Below, one piece after another: positions 8,017-17,896 of a stretch of DNA of 64,000 bases. This DNA comes from Helcococcus kunzii ATCC 51366 (lineage in GTDB: Bacteria; Bacillota; Clostridia; Tissierellales; Peptoniphilaceae), in assembly GCF_000245755.1 (NCBI RefSeq), contig NZ_JH601088.1, positions 1,786,366 through 1,850,365 on the forward strand, in the 5' to 3' direction. The notes beneath the pieces were generated by a model. The model searched no databases, had not been told where the DNA came from, and was given only the letters and a program-made list of their open reading frames with translations. A program made the position numbers and the translations under genes. Position 1 is the stretch's first letter, and each line of letters starts with the position of its first letter.

Positions 8017-10184
8017 CACTCATTCCTCCACTCAACTGGATAATTAGTAATCAAAACTTCTTCAGATATACTATTTTTATTTTTTCTGTGATAACTACTA
8101 TTTGAATAGCTTTTATTCAGTCGATTGCAGTAATACCCCTTACTTTCAATCCAATTATATAAAATATCATTTTTTTTATCTTTGCTTTCCAAAATGTTAG
8201 ACAAAGCAAAACTAAAGCCCTTTTTATCGGCTTCATCTAAAAATTCTAGTAAAGCTTTTTCTTCTATTTCAGTCCACATACCATTTTCATTATATGTTGC
8301 ATTTGTAATCAAATATGGAGGATCACAATAAATAAAAGTCTCACGAGAAAACTCATCTAATGAAATATCTCTGAAATCTCTTTTCATTAGATGGATATCC
8401 TTGCTTTTTAATTCTTCAGAAAATAACATAAGCTTACTTCTCATTTTAGAATTGAAATCCCTCTTTCCCACAGGAGTATTAAACAAACCTTTTCTATTGA
8501 AACGAATTTGATTATTAAATGAGAAAACAATTAATACATATAACATCGAGTAATCTGTTTCTCCAACAAGGATTTTTGTGTTAAAATCATTTCTTAACTT
8601 GAAAAATCTTTCTTTATTATATTCAGCCAAACCTCTACTACTGTCACAATCATAATAAGAATATCCATATAAAGATGTATTGGATAAACCATATTCATCA
8701 ATGATATTGTCTATTTGTTTTAATAAAAGATTAGTATCGGTATCTTTGATAAATTTAATTAGATCTATTAATTTTTCATTTGAGTCATTAAAAATAACCT
8801 TTGAAGAAATTGAATTTATTCCAACATTTCCTCCTCCGGCAAATAAATCTAAAAACACTTCTTTTTCAGCAAATAATGGTTGAAGTTGTTCCAATAATTT
8901 AAATTTTCCACCTATATAATTAAACGGAGAAGATATATTCATTTTCCTCCTTTCTTCGGCAAATACTTCGCATAAAAATAGTCTTTCTTTATTATCTTTT
9001 ATATTTGATTTTCCAGTCGAAAAACTCTTATAATCTGATTCAAATATAGTAACTTTTCCCTTCTTACTAAGAATTCTCATAATATCTTCATCTGATATTT
9101 TTGCATTAGACCTCTCATTCCCTTTGTCAGACATATTGTTGTATGAAAGCAATATATACTTTGCTTCAGCATTTTCAATTAGTTCTTCAAACGCATTTGT
9201 AGCTGAAATCATGCAATAATCACTTTTAAGTGAAGTCCGATCCATCTTTCTTGCAACTCCATAAACTTCAGGTTTTTCCCATCTTGCAACATTTTCAAGT
9301 AAATGATACGCATCGCAATATTGCCTTGAATTATATGGTGGATCCAAGTACAAAAGATCCCCCTTAATATTATTAATAAGTTCATTAGCATCTGAGTTAT
9401 AACAGATATTATTTGAATTAATTGTTTCTTCAGGTAATAATACATTCAATACTAATTTTTTCTCAAAATCAACATTTTTTCTATATGCATCATAATGTCC
9501 AACTGTGTTTGCAATCTTATCCATTGCATATAGAAGCGATGTAATTAATATTGCATATTCCTTAAAATTTATTTCTTCGTTTTTGTACTTTGTTTCTATA
9601 TCTTCTCTTATATATCCTATCTTACTACAATCATCAGCAGAAAAGAAAGTATCGGCGAAATTTTCTCGCATATAATTATTTTCTTTTGTTTTAACTTTAT
9701 TATAGTCGTATATAATCTCAATTATTTTTTTTCTTGAATACTTCTCATATCCAAACCAAGCGTAATTAGAAATGTAATTACTATATAGCAAATCATTTGT
9801 AATAAGCATTTTATCTTTAAAAGTATTCGCAACTGCACCAGTTCCACTAAATATGTCAATAACAATATTTACACCTTTACAATTTTCGTCAACTGTTTTT
9901 CTTATAAAATCAGAAAGAGAATATTTATTTCCTAAATATCGTCTATTATTTATGAATGACTGCTTTAATCCTAATTTAGATATTAATAAATCTGTGTTAT
10001 CCTTATATTGTAAATTATCTTTATGTAAAAATCCTTTAATAATATTTACTGCATTTTCATTCCAAAAGTATCTACCTGTATCACTTTTTGGAATTAAAAT
10101 ATTTTCTCTATCTATTAATTTATATAAATATGACTTAGAAATGTCTAACTCTCTTATTATATCATCAATACTATGATATGCCAT
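8016..10184 (-). CDS. Fused two-domain D12-class N6-adenine DNA methyltransferase (M.FokI-like) with N-terminal HTH
   Basis: A 722-residue protein. Residues 1-55 form a MerR/excisionase-like helix-turn-helix (DIIRELDISKSYLYKLI). The first methyltransferase has motif I FSGTGAVANTF and motif IV DPPYNSRQY. The second has the Dam-type start SPFNYIGGKFKLL, motif I DLFAGGGNVG and motif IV DPPYLITNATY. Two adenine methyltransferases in one chain are typical of type IIS systems such as FokI, where each half methylates one strand of an asymmetric site, and this fits the AlwI-like nuclease next door. I chose ATG 10184, preceded by AGGAGGA; an upstream start at 10205 would lie across that ribosome site. 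The HTH could help select the site or regulate the operon, as in some M proteins. First gene of the operon. Confidence 0.88.
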   Translation of the reverse strand: MAYHSIDDIIRELDISKSYLYKLIDRENILIPKSDTGRYFWNENAVNIIKGFLHKDNLQYKDNTDLLISKLGLKQSFINNRRYLGNKYSLSDFIRKTVDENCKGVNIVIDIFSGTGAVANTFKDKMLITNDLLYSNYISNYAWFGYEKYSRKKIIEIIYDYNKVKTKENNYMRENFADTFFSADDCSKIGYIREDIETKYKNEEINFKEYAILITSLLYAMDKIANTVGHYDAYRKNVDFEKKLVLNVLLPEETINSNNICYNSDANELINNIKGDLLYLDPPYNSRQYCDAYHLLENVARWEKPEVYGVARKMDRTSLKSDYCMISATNAFEELIENAEAKYILLSYNNMSDKGNERSNAKISDEDIMRILSKKGKVTIFESDYKSFSTGKSNIKDNKERLFLCEVFAEERRKMNISSPFNYIGGKFKLLEQLQPLFAEKEVFLDLFAGGGNVGINSISSKVIFNDSNEKLIDLIKFIKDTDTNLLLKQIDNIIDEYGLSNTSLYGYSYYDCDSSRGLAEYNKERFFKLRNDFNTKILVGETDYSMLYVLIVFSFNNQIRFNRKGLFNTPVGKRDFNSKMRSKLMLFSEELKSKDIHLMKRDFRDISLDEFSRETFIYCDPPYLITNATYNENGMWTEIEEKALLEFLDEADKKGFSFALSNILESKDKKNDILYNWIESKGYYCNRLNKSYSNSSYHRKNKNSISEEVLITNYPVEWRNE
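8940..8950 (-). promoter_or_regulatory. Internal ribosome site and ATG at the fusion joint of the methyltransferase
   Basis: Inside the fused methyltransferase gene, GGAGGAAAATG (minus strand) places an in-frame ATG (8942-8940) exactly at the start of the second domain (MNISSPFNYIGGK). A product from here would be a complete Dam-type enzyme of about 308 residues. The site may be a relic of two once-separate genes or may still work. The spacing is short, about 4 nt after GGAGG. Confidence 0.45.
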
Positions 10185-10224
10185 CTTTATTCCTCCTTGC
10201 CACATTTTAACCTATTTAGTAGAC

Positions 10225-10230
10225 ATTATA
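10225..10230 (-). promoter_or_regulatory. Extended -10 promoter of the restriction/Hachiman-like operon
   Basis: On the minus strand TATGCTATAAT gives a TGnTATAAT extended -10 box about 40 bp before the methyltransferase start. The hexamer 17 bp upstream (TAGAAA) is a poor -35, as is common for extended -10 promoters. It is the only convincing promoter between this gene and 10500. Confidence 0.5.
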
Positions 10231-10544
10231 GCATAATTCATGTATTTTTTCTATAAATTAAGCGAAAATTCAGATGCTAACCGCATCATAAAAAGAAGTA
10301 TTTTCTTAATAATCTTAATATATCAATATAATACCGTATCGTTGTTAATACTCTAATTTTTGTCAATCGTTTTGTCCTTACCTGTTAATACTCTTAAATT
10401 CTCCAGTAAATCGATTAATAATATTCAAATAATAGTATATTTTAAATTAGTATTTTCTATACAGTTCCGCTAATTTAATATATAATAGTGTAATCACAAC
10501 ACTTAATTTAACATGTGGTATTAGTAGAATAATATCTTGTAAAT

Positions 10545-10860
10545 CCTAAACCTCAACACATTCTTTCCATTTTAAAATTTTATGTTGTCTTAAAAAAAAG
10601 GAGACAACACATCCAGCCCTTTTCTAAGATAAGTGTTGTCTCAAAAGATTGTTATTCATCGCATTATATTAATTTTTCAAAAGTGTGTTGTCGATTTTGT
10701 GACTAATAATCAACTTATTCAACACATTTGGCTATTTCTACCTATATATGTTGAACTTTCAATTTTTAATTCAACACATTTCTAAATTTTTTCCAAGTAT
10801 GTTGTCTCTCAAAAATTTTTTCAACACATTCTAGAATTATTCTCAAAATATGCTGTATTT
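10545..10860. repeat. Hairpin array 1: TCAACACAT / ATGTGTTGA words, about 52-bp period
   Basis: The word (T/A)CAACACAT occurs at 10552, 10604, 10719, 10771 and 10821. Its reverse complement or a close variant occurs between them at about 10582, 10632, 10684, 10748, 10799 and 10849. Forward words are 52, 115, 52 and 50 bp apart; the 115-bp step contains one decayed unit. The best stem is GAGACAACAC (10602) with GTGTTGTCTC. The rest of 10185-11130 contains the repeat and terminator elements listed next and no gene. Confidence 0.75.
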
Positions 10861-10934
10861 AAATGTACTTTAATAAAATATACTCTATTTTTTCCAAAGG
10901 ATTCAATGTATCCACACCATCTCGAGTAAAAATT

Positions 10935-10992
10935 TCTTCATTTTCGAGCGTCTCCGCAGGACGTAGTCCAAGGACCTAGCGAGAAAATGTTC
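10935..10992. repeat. Right copy of the GAGCGTCTC intergenic repeat
   Basis: ATTTTC, GAGCGTCTCCGCAGGAC, GTA, GTCC, AAGGACCTAGCGA, GAAAAT. Outer ATTTTC/GAAAAT and inner GGAC/GTCC can pair. It matches 2586-2640 and more weakly 2391-2443, all in the same orientation, so related copies lie on both sides of the defence operon. Confidence 0.55.
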
Positions 10993-11034
10993 CTTTTATA
11001 ATTAACATACCTCTAGAAGTAAACTATTTTGAAG

Positions 11035-11128
11035 TAAAAGTAAAATTATGCGCAGTGAGGAATACGCAGAAAAAGCTATAGCCTCTCGCTATAGCTTTTT
11101 CGAGTCACGCAACAAGCATAATTTTATC
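11035..11128 (-). terminator. Terminator of guaBA, right copy of the repeated hairpin element
   Basis: AAAAAGCTATAG and CTATAGCTTTTT pair at 11070-11100, 30 bp after the guaA stop, with a U-run in the minus direction. A longer outer helix is possible between TAAAATTATGCGCA and TGCG..GCATAATTTTA. The flanks (CGCAG before and CGAGTCACGCAA after) match the left element at 2461-2540. Confidence 0.75.
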
Positions 11129-11130
11129 TT

Positions 11131-12114
11131 TTACTCCCATTCAATAGTCCCTGTAGGTTTCGGAGTAAAGTCATACAATACTCTGTTTACGCCTGGGACT
11201 TCTGTTACTATACGTGCAACGATTGTTTGCATTAGTTCGAATGGTATGTTTTCGACTGTGGCTGTCATGGCGTCGGTTGTGTTGACTGCACGGATGATGA
11301 CTGGCCAGTCGAATGTTCTTTTGCCGTCTTTGATGCCTGTGGATCTGAAGTCTGGAATGACTGTAAAGTATTGCCATACTTTGCCTTCTAGGCCATTGTT
11401 GGCAAATTCTTCGCGTAGAATAGCATCGGATTGTCTTACGGCTTCTAGTCTGTCTCTTGTGATAGCGCCTAGACATCTAACTCCAAGGCCTGGTCCTGGG
11501 AATGGTTGTCTGTCAACCATTGAAGTTGGTAGGCCAAGTCTTTTACCGATGATGCGGACTTCATCTTTGAATAGGATTCTTACTGGTTCGACTAGTTCAA
11601 AGTTTAGATCTTCTGGTAGGCCACCAGAGTTGTGGTGGGCTTTGATACCTTCTTCACTTTCTAGGATGTCAGGCCAGATTGTACCTTGACCTAAGAATTC
11701 TACACCGTCAAGTTTACGAGCTTCTTCAACGAAGACTTCGATAAATTCGTGTCCGATGATTTTTCTTTTTTCTTCTGGATCTGTGATGTCTTTTAGTTTG
11801 TCAAGGAAGCGATCAACCGCATCTACATAGATTAGGTTGGCATCCATTTGGTTTTTGAAAACTTCGATTACTTGTTCTGGTTCACCCATTCTTAGTAGTC
11901 CATGATTTACATGTACGCAATAAAGTTGTTTGCCGATAGCTTTTATTAATAATGCTGCAACGACAGATGAGTCTACCCCACCTGAAAGTGCTAAAAGCAC
12001 TTTTTTATCGCCTACTTGTTGTCTGATTAAATCAATTTGTTCAGCAATAAATGCATCAGCTAATTGATCATTTGTAATACGTTCCATATTTTGAGGTCTT
12101 CTTGCGTCTGTCAT
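11131..12114 (-). CDS. guaA: GMP synthase, ATP-pyrophosphatase subunit only (no glutaminase domain)
   Basis: The 327-residue protein matches the second part of GuaA: the PP-loop LALSGGVDSS near the start adenylates XMP, and the C-terminal dimerization domain ends in VLYDFTPKPTGTIEWE. Standard GuaA is about 510-525 residues because it starts with a glutamine amidotransferase of about 200 residues. That domain is absent here, and the start is clear (AGGAGA, 6 nt, ATG). The split form is best known from archaea. No separate amidotransferase lies nearby, so ammonia may come from a distant subunit or from solution. It lies 10 bp after guaB, whose TAG stop is part of the ribosome site, so the pair forms a coupled IMP-to-GMP operon. 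Confidence 0.93.
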   Translation of the reverse strand: MTDARRPQNMERITNDQLADAFIAEQIDLIRQQVGDKKVLLALSGGVDSSVVAALLIKAIGKQLYCVHVNHGLLRMGEPEQVIEVFKNQMDANLIYVDAVDRFLDKLKDITDPEEKRKIIGHEFIEVFVEEARKLDGVEFLGQGTIWPDILESEEGIKAHHNSGGLPEDLNFELVEPVRILFKDEVRIIGKRLGLPTSMVDRQPFPGPGLGVRCLGAITRDRLEAVRQSDAILREEFANNGLEGKVWQYFTVIPDFRSTGIKDGKRTFDWPVIIRAVNTTDAMTATVENIPFELMQTIVARIVTEVPGVNRVLYDFTPKPTGTIEWE

Positions 12115-12124
12115 GTGTTGTCTC

Positions 12125-13585
<1,461 letters not shown>

Positions 13586-13651
13586 CTATTTTTTGTTAAT
13601 TAAATTATAACAATCATTTTAATATAGTCAACTTAAATATATGAAAAATAC

Positions 13652-13693
13652 AAAACTAGCTCTACAAATTTACTTGTAAAGCTAGTTTTTTTT
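13652..13693. terminator. Bidirectional terminator between guaB and the GH85 gene
   Basis: AAAACTAGCT and AGCTAGTTTT pair around a 21-nt loop that itself contains ACAA/TTGT. Reading minus it lies just downstream of the GH85 gene stop; the plus strand carries the longer T-run. Confidence 0.75.
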
Positions 13694-13724
13694 AATTTTA
13701 TTTTTTTAATTTAGTAGGAATGGT

Positions 13725-16700
13725 TTATCTTTTGCCTATCAATTTACCATTCCAAGTAAAATTGTACCATCTTCCATCAATCCATTGTCTGCCGGAAACT
13801 CTTGTACCTGTTGATGTTCTTAGATATGTCCAAACGCCGTCAATCCATTGCCATCCGTACGCTTGAGTGCCTGTGCCTGGTCTAAAGTACATCCAACCTA
13901 ATGGAAGTTTTTGCCATCCTGTAGCCAATGTACCGGATCTTCTGAAGAATCTCCAATTTCCATCAATCCATTGTCTACCCTTAACCATAGTGCCTGAAGA
14001 TAATCTAAAGAAGTATCTATATCCATTTTCTGGATTAGTCCACCAACCTTTTTGATATCTTGTTTTTGGTCCTTCTAAGGATAGCCAAATCATGCCATTT
14101 TCATGGTAAGTTTGTGTCATGGATTCACCTTTTGAATTGAAGAATTTCCATGTTTTATCAATCCATTTCCATTCAGACTTAGCTTGTTTTCCGTGATCAT
14201 AGTAGGTCCATTTATTTCCAACTTTTTCCCAACCGTGTTTTTCTGGTTGTTCTGGTTCTTCAGGTTCTTCTGGAATTTCTGGTTCATATGCAGGGAAATC
14301 TTCAATTGGTTTTTCAAAACCAAACACCTTAAATTCGTAGATTCTCGCTACGCTACCGCCTTGTTCCCCTCTGATTATATCTAATTTTACAAATTTCGCT
14401 CTTTCAATCACTGCGTGAAGAGTTTCATCTGCTTTGTTATCTTCCACTTTAACTATAGGTGTCCAATTTTTACCATCTTCACTAATGGAAATGTTGTAAA
14501 TTCTAGTATTGAATGCTGCATCTTCGCCACCTTTTGCTGCATGTAAGATTTCGAAACTTGTTATTGTAGATTCATTTTCTAATTCATACATAATCCAAGG
14601 CTTATCATTTGCATTGTCACACCATTTTGTAGATGGATTATTATCTTTTGCTTGTTCACCTGTTTCTGAGAACATATTACAGTTTGCGGAAGTTGTTACC
14701 TTAACGCCATCTCTTAGAGCTAAGTTTTCAATATCATAACCATCTTCGTATACTGTGATTATATTTTTCTTAACTTCTACATCTTGTCCTGAAGAGTTCT
14801 TAGCTGTTAATGAAACAGTGTATCTACCAGCTTCTGGGAAGCTTACCTTTACTTCTTCTCCCTTTAGATTTTCTTCATTTGCTCCAGGGATTTTCCATTC
14901 AAATGTAGAAGCAGAGATTGAAGATTTTTGTGTTAATGTTAGTTCTTCGCCTACTTTTACAAATCTCTTATTAAAAGTAAAATCAGCTTCTGGAACTGCT
15001 AGTTTGCCAAAATCAAATTCAAATTCTTTTGCTTTATCATTAAGTAGTTTACGATCTTGACTTAATGGAATCGCAACAAATTTAACGGTTGAATCTTCAT
15101 CACTAGGTCTTTTAATATTTTCAACATAATATCTTCCGTTATTAGTTGTACCAACTAATTCTCTACCTTCTGAAGATTCCATGTAAATATTTACTAGAGC
15201 ATCTTTATTAGTTTCAACTAAGAAATTAACTTTCGCAGAAACACCAGCATCTACTTCTTGTGATTCTGCCTTGAAGCTCTTGATATTTACATCTTTATCG
15301 ATTTGACCAATTGTTATATTTCCTAAATGTACCTTATTTGTTTCAGGGTTTGTAGTCGCAATGTTAACCCCAAATTTAACAATATTTTGTCCTGCAACAG
15401 AAGATAAGTCATATGTCACAGTGTCCCATTCACCCTTAGATTCTGTACCTTTTATAATAAACTCTTTATTTTCAGCATTTACTAATAACATGTCAAATCT
15501 AGCATCACCTTTTTTAGTTACAGATGCTTTCATGCCATTTTCAATTTTAATATTTGATCCAAATAGAGTACTCTTAGTGTTTCCACCTTTAGCCATAGCT
15601 CCTTCATATTTAATTGAAGAACCACCATAATAAACAGTGTTTACATCTAATTGAGGAACTAGTTTATTTCCATTTTCATTTTCATACATCCATCTATATG
15701 TTGGCATAATATCTTGTGTAGATCTATTTATGAATGTACCTTTTTTAGCTAATTTACCTTCTACGAAGAAGTTATCTCCAGCACCTTGGTTAAAACTTGA
15801 TGTGAATGGTAAACTTGTGATTGGAGTTTTTTCTGGGAAATGAGTTGAAATACCCTTCCAATTAATTTCTGATTCATTTCCAACTTTACCTGTACTGTTT
15901 ACCCATAAATCTTTTTCATATTTCCAAACAGTATTCCAGAAATCCATTCCTTCTTTGGATGCATTTGTTCTCATAACTGAGTCAGGAACATAAAATCCCA
16001 ATGAAACTTTTGGTGTTCCATCTTCATTCATAAGCATATCTAAAGTATCACCATATTGTCTATATAGGTAACCATTAAGACTGTTTGAACTTTGCACGTC
16101 AAAGCCGAAGAATGCATTCATTGGATCAAATCCGATTTCTTTTGATTTGTTTACTGTAGTGTCAGGAGAATAACCTCCCCATCTAAAGTCTACAAAAACT
16201 TCATCAGAAACTTCTTTACCATTGTCTCTTACATAATCATAGTTAAAATCATTGATTGCACCTTGCCATGAAACATATCCTGAATTAACCATGGCATCAT
16301 ACCAAACCATTGTTTTATCAGTCTTTTTATTATATTCAATTAAAAATTCTTTTAAGGCTTTTGCTGTTTCAGGGCTAACATTAGTTTCTTCATTAATAAA
16401 CCAACCATCAAATCCTAATGTATCAGCAATTTCAATCATTTTATCAAGTAAGACAAAATTTCCTTTTGAATCTTTTTGTACAAATTCATCTACCCATTTT
16501 TCTTGTCCACCGTAAGCTTCAGGTGGGAAAAATACAGTACCTACAACTTTTACACCATTCTTATGAGCAGAGTCAACAAAATCTGCAGAAGGCAACACTA
16601 TAATTCCTTCACCTGCTGATCCACCCCAATATACCAAGGTATCTACATATTGCCAATGTGTAAATGCATAACTATATCTATAGTCATCTCCACCTTGAGC

Positions 16701-17012
16701 TGGAGCGCCTGATGTAGTCGCATTGGCAATCATAATCGCCATTACTTTACCGTCACTATTTGCTGCCTTAAGACCAGCACCAACAAGTTTTTCTCTCTTT
16801 GCCAGTGGAGTCTTTGAAATATTATTTTTTTGATCTGGATACTTTTCTAAACTCCAGTCAATAATATCTTTTGGATGATAATGTCCCGCTGTTGGTTTTT
16901 CCAATTTTGCCGCCTGTACACTATTGAAAAATATCGAAATAGCGAACACAAGCACTAACGCAAATGCTACTCTAGCATATGAAAATGTTAGCTTTGATTG
17001 ATGTTTTTTCAT
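13725..17012 (-). CDS. Secreted endo-beta-N-acetylglucosaminidase (GH85, EndoD-like) with wall-binding repeats
   Basis: A 1095-residue exported enzyme. The signal peptide spans about 1-34 (cleavage near VQA). The GH85 catalytic domain covers about 40-500; [10 protein letters not shown] holds the N-x-E pair (Asn207, Glu209) used in substrate-assisted cleavage between the two core GlcNAc residues of N-glycans. Beta-sandwich regions follow, then a PKD domain (about 675-760), an F5/8 type C carbohydrate-binding domain (about 765-905), a Pro-Glu linker, and W/Y-rich wall-binding repeats (about 925-1095: [19 protein letters not shown]). The same repeat module ends the protein at 62564. EndoD-type enzymes remove glycans from host glycoproteins including IgG; that target is inferred. 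Single gene with its own terminator. Confidence 0.9.
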   Translation of the reverse strand: MKKHQSKLTFSYARVAFALVLVFAISIFFNSVQAAKLEKPTAGHYHPKDIIDWSLEKYPDQKNNISKTPLAKREKLVGAGLKAANSDGKVMAIMIANATTSGAPAQGGDDYRYSYAFTHWQYVDTLVYWGGSAGEGIIVLPSADFVDSAHKNGVKVVGTVFFPPEAYGGQEKWVDEFVQKDSKGNFVLLDKMIEIADTLGFDGWFINEETNVSPETAKALKEFLIEYNKKTDKTMVWYDAMVNSGYVSWQGAINDFNYDYVRDNGKEVSDEVFVDFRWGGYSPDTTVNKSKEIGFDPMNAFFGFDVQSSNSLNGYLYRQYGDTLDMLMNEDGTPKVSLGFYVPDSVMRTNASKEGMDFWNTVWKYEKDLWVNSTGKVGNESEINWKGISTHFPEKTPITSLPFTSSFNQGAGDNFFVEGKLAKKGTFINRSTQDIMPTYRWMYENENGNKLVPQLDVNTVYYGGSSIKYEGAMAKGGNTKSTLFGSNIKIENGMKASVTKKGDARFDMLLVNAENKEFIIKGTESKGEWDTVTYDLSSVAGQNIVKFGVNIATTNPETNKVHLGNITIGQIDKDVNIKSFKAESQEVDAGVSAKVNFLVETNKDALVNIYMESSEGRELVGTTNNGRYYVENIKRPSDEDSTVKFVAIPLSQDRKLLNDKAKEFEFDFGKLAVPEADFTFNKRFVKVGEELTLTQKSSISASTFEWKIPGANEENLKGEEVKVSFPEAGRYTVSLTAKNSSGQDVEVKKNIITVYEDGYDIENLALRDGVKVTTSANCNMFSETGEQAKDNNPSTKWCDNANDKPWIMYELENESTITSFEILHAAKGGEDAAFNTRIYNISISEDGKNWTPIVKVEDNKADETLHAVIERAKFVKLDIIRGEQGGSVARIYEFKVFGFEKPIEDFPAYEPEIPEEPEEPEQPEKHGWEKVGNKWTYYDHGKQAKSEWKWIDKTWKFFNSKGESMTQTYHENGMIWLSLEGPKTRYQKGWWTNPENGYRYFFRLSSGTMVKGRQWIDGNWRFFRRSGTLATGWQKLPLGWMYFRPGTGTQAYGWQWIDGVWTYLRTSTGTRVSGRQWIDGRWYNFTWNGKLIGKR

Positions 17013-17379
17013 TAAATTTTTCCCCCTTATATACTATAAATTTTTGAATGTCCACCAAATATCAACCTACGTAACTTTCTTGTAATTGACCTCCTTGCAC
17101 AAAATCCTAAATAATTAAAGCCTTATCTTCCTTTTACTATTATTTTATATACTAATATTTTTATTAGCAAACCTTTTCTTCTTTAGGTTATGTTTTTAAT
17201 TTAAAGTGCTTTTATAGATAGAAAGTAAAAATATTTTCAGGATTTTACGTTTCAACAATTGTTGTTGTAGGGGCTTGGGAAATATTAATATAGAAATGGT
17301 TATTTAGAAGTACAGGGTTTATAAGGAGGATTTTAGTGTAGAAATGTAGATGTCGATGGAATTATTATAGTGGTTACAT
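17013..17379. other. Leader region of the GH85 gene, no gene seen
   Basis: This is the upstream region of the minus-strand GH85 gene. It should hold that gene's promoter, but I see no convincing -35/-10 pair and no operator. CAACAATTGTTG near 17250 is a short perfect palindrome of unknown meaning. Confidence 0.35.
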
Positions 17380-17800
17380 GTAGTATTACTTGGGAAATTT
17401 GAGAAAATGAATTTTACCAAGTAGTAAATTTCGTTGAATTACTTGGGTATTTCTAAAATGTCATTTTTACCAAGTAGTTAATTTTGCTGAATTACTTGGG
17501 TATTTCTAAATATCATTTTTACCAAGTAGTTAATTTTATTGAATTACTTGGGTATTTCTAAAATGTCATTTTTACCAAGTAATTTAATTCAGTGATTTAC
17601 TTGGGTATTTTAATATTTAAAATTTACAAAGTAAAATTTTAGAAAAATTTTGAAAAAATTACTTGGTTATATTTAAAATCAAAAATAACCAAGTAAATGT
17701 GCTAAAAATCTTACTTGGTTATTTTAGAATATTGAATTTACCAAGTAAATTGGTAGGGTTTACTACTTGGTTATTTTGAAAATTGAAATTTACCTAGTAA
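17380..17800. repeat. Hairpin array 2: TTACTTGG / CCAAGTAA words, 53-bp period, eight units
   Basis: Forward TTACTTGG words start near 17386, 17439, 17492, 17544, 17597, 17659, 17711 and 17764. Reverse CCAAGTA words (one decayed to CAAAGTAA, one to CCTAGTAA) lie near 17417, 17470, 17521, 17574, 17626, 17689, 17741 and 17791. Forward steps are 53, 53, 52, 53, 62, 52 and 53 bp. Units 2-4 are almost identical along their full length, so they arose by tandem duplication; the others keep the words while the spacer drifts. No reading frame runs through the array. Confidence 0.9.
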
Positions 17801-17819
17801 ATTAAAATAACTACGCACA

Positions 17820-17886
17820 AAACAAAAGTCCATTACAATAACCCTCATTACCTTTACTGTAATAATCGTGTTATCATAACGGACTT
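17820..17886 (-). terminator. Terminator of the serpin gene
   Basis: On the minus strand AAGTCCGTTA pairs with TAATGGACTT (one G-U pair), with smaller inner pairs, followed by TTGTTTTG. It begins 10 bp after the serpin stop codon. Confidence 0.6.
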
Positions 17887-17896
17887 AATTCATCCT

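Noticed and set aside
10545..10860. Possible CRISPR array from regularly spaced short repeats (also at 17380-17800 and 49600-49870)
   Set aside because: The repeats are inverted pairs, the whole unit including the spacer is duplicated in places, spacers are not unique, and no cas genes are present in the window.
11048..11689. A 213-residue plus-strand frame opposite guaA
   Set aside because: It is antisense to a highly conserved enzyme; its residues reflect guaA codons in reverse.
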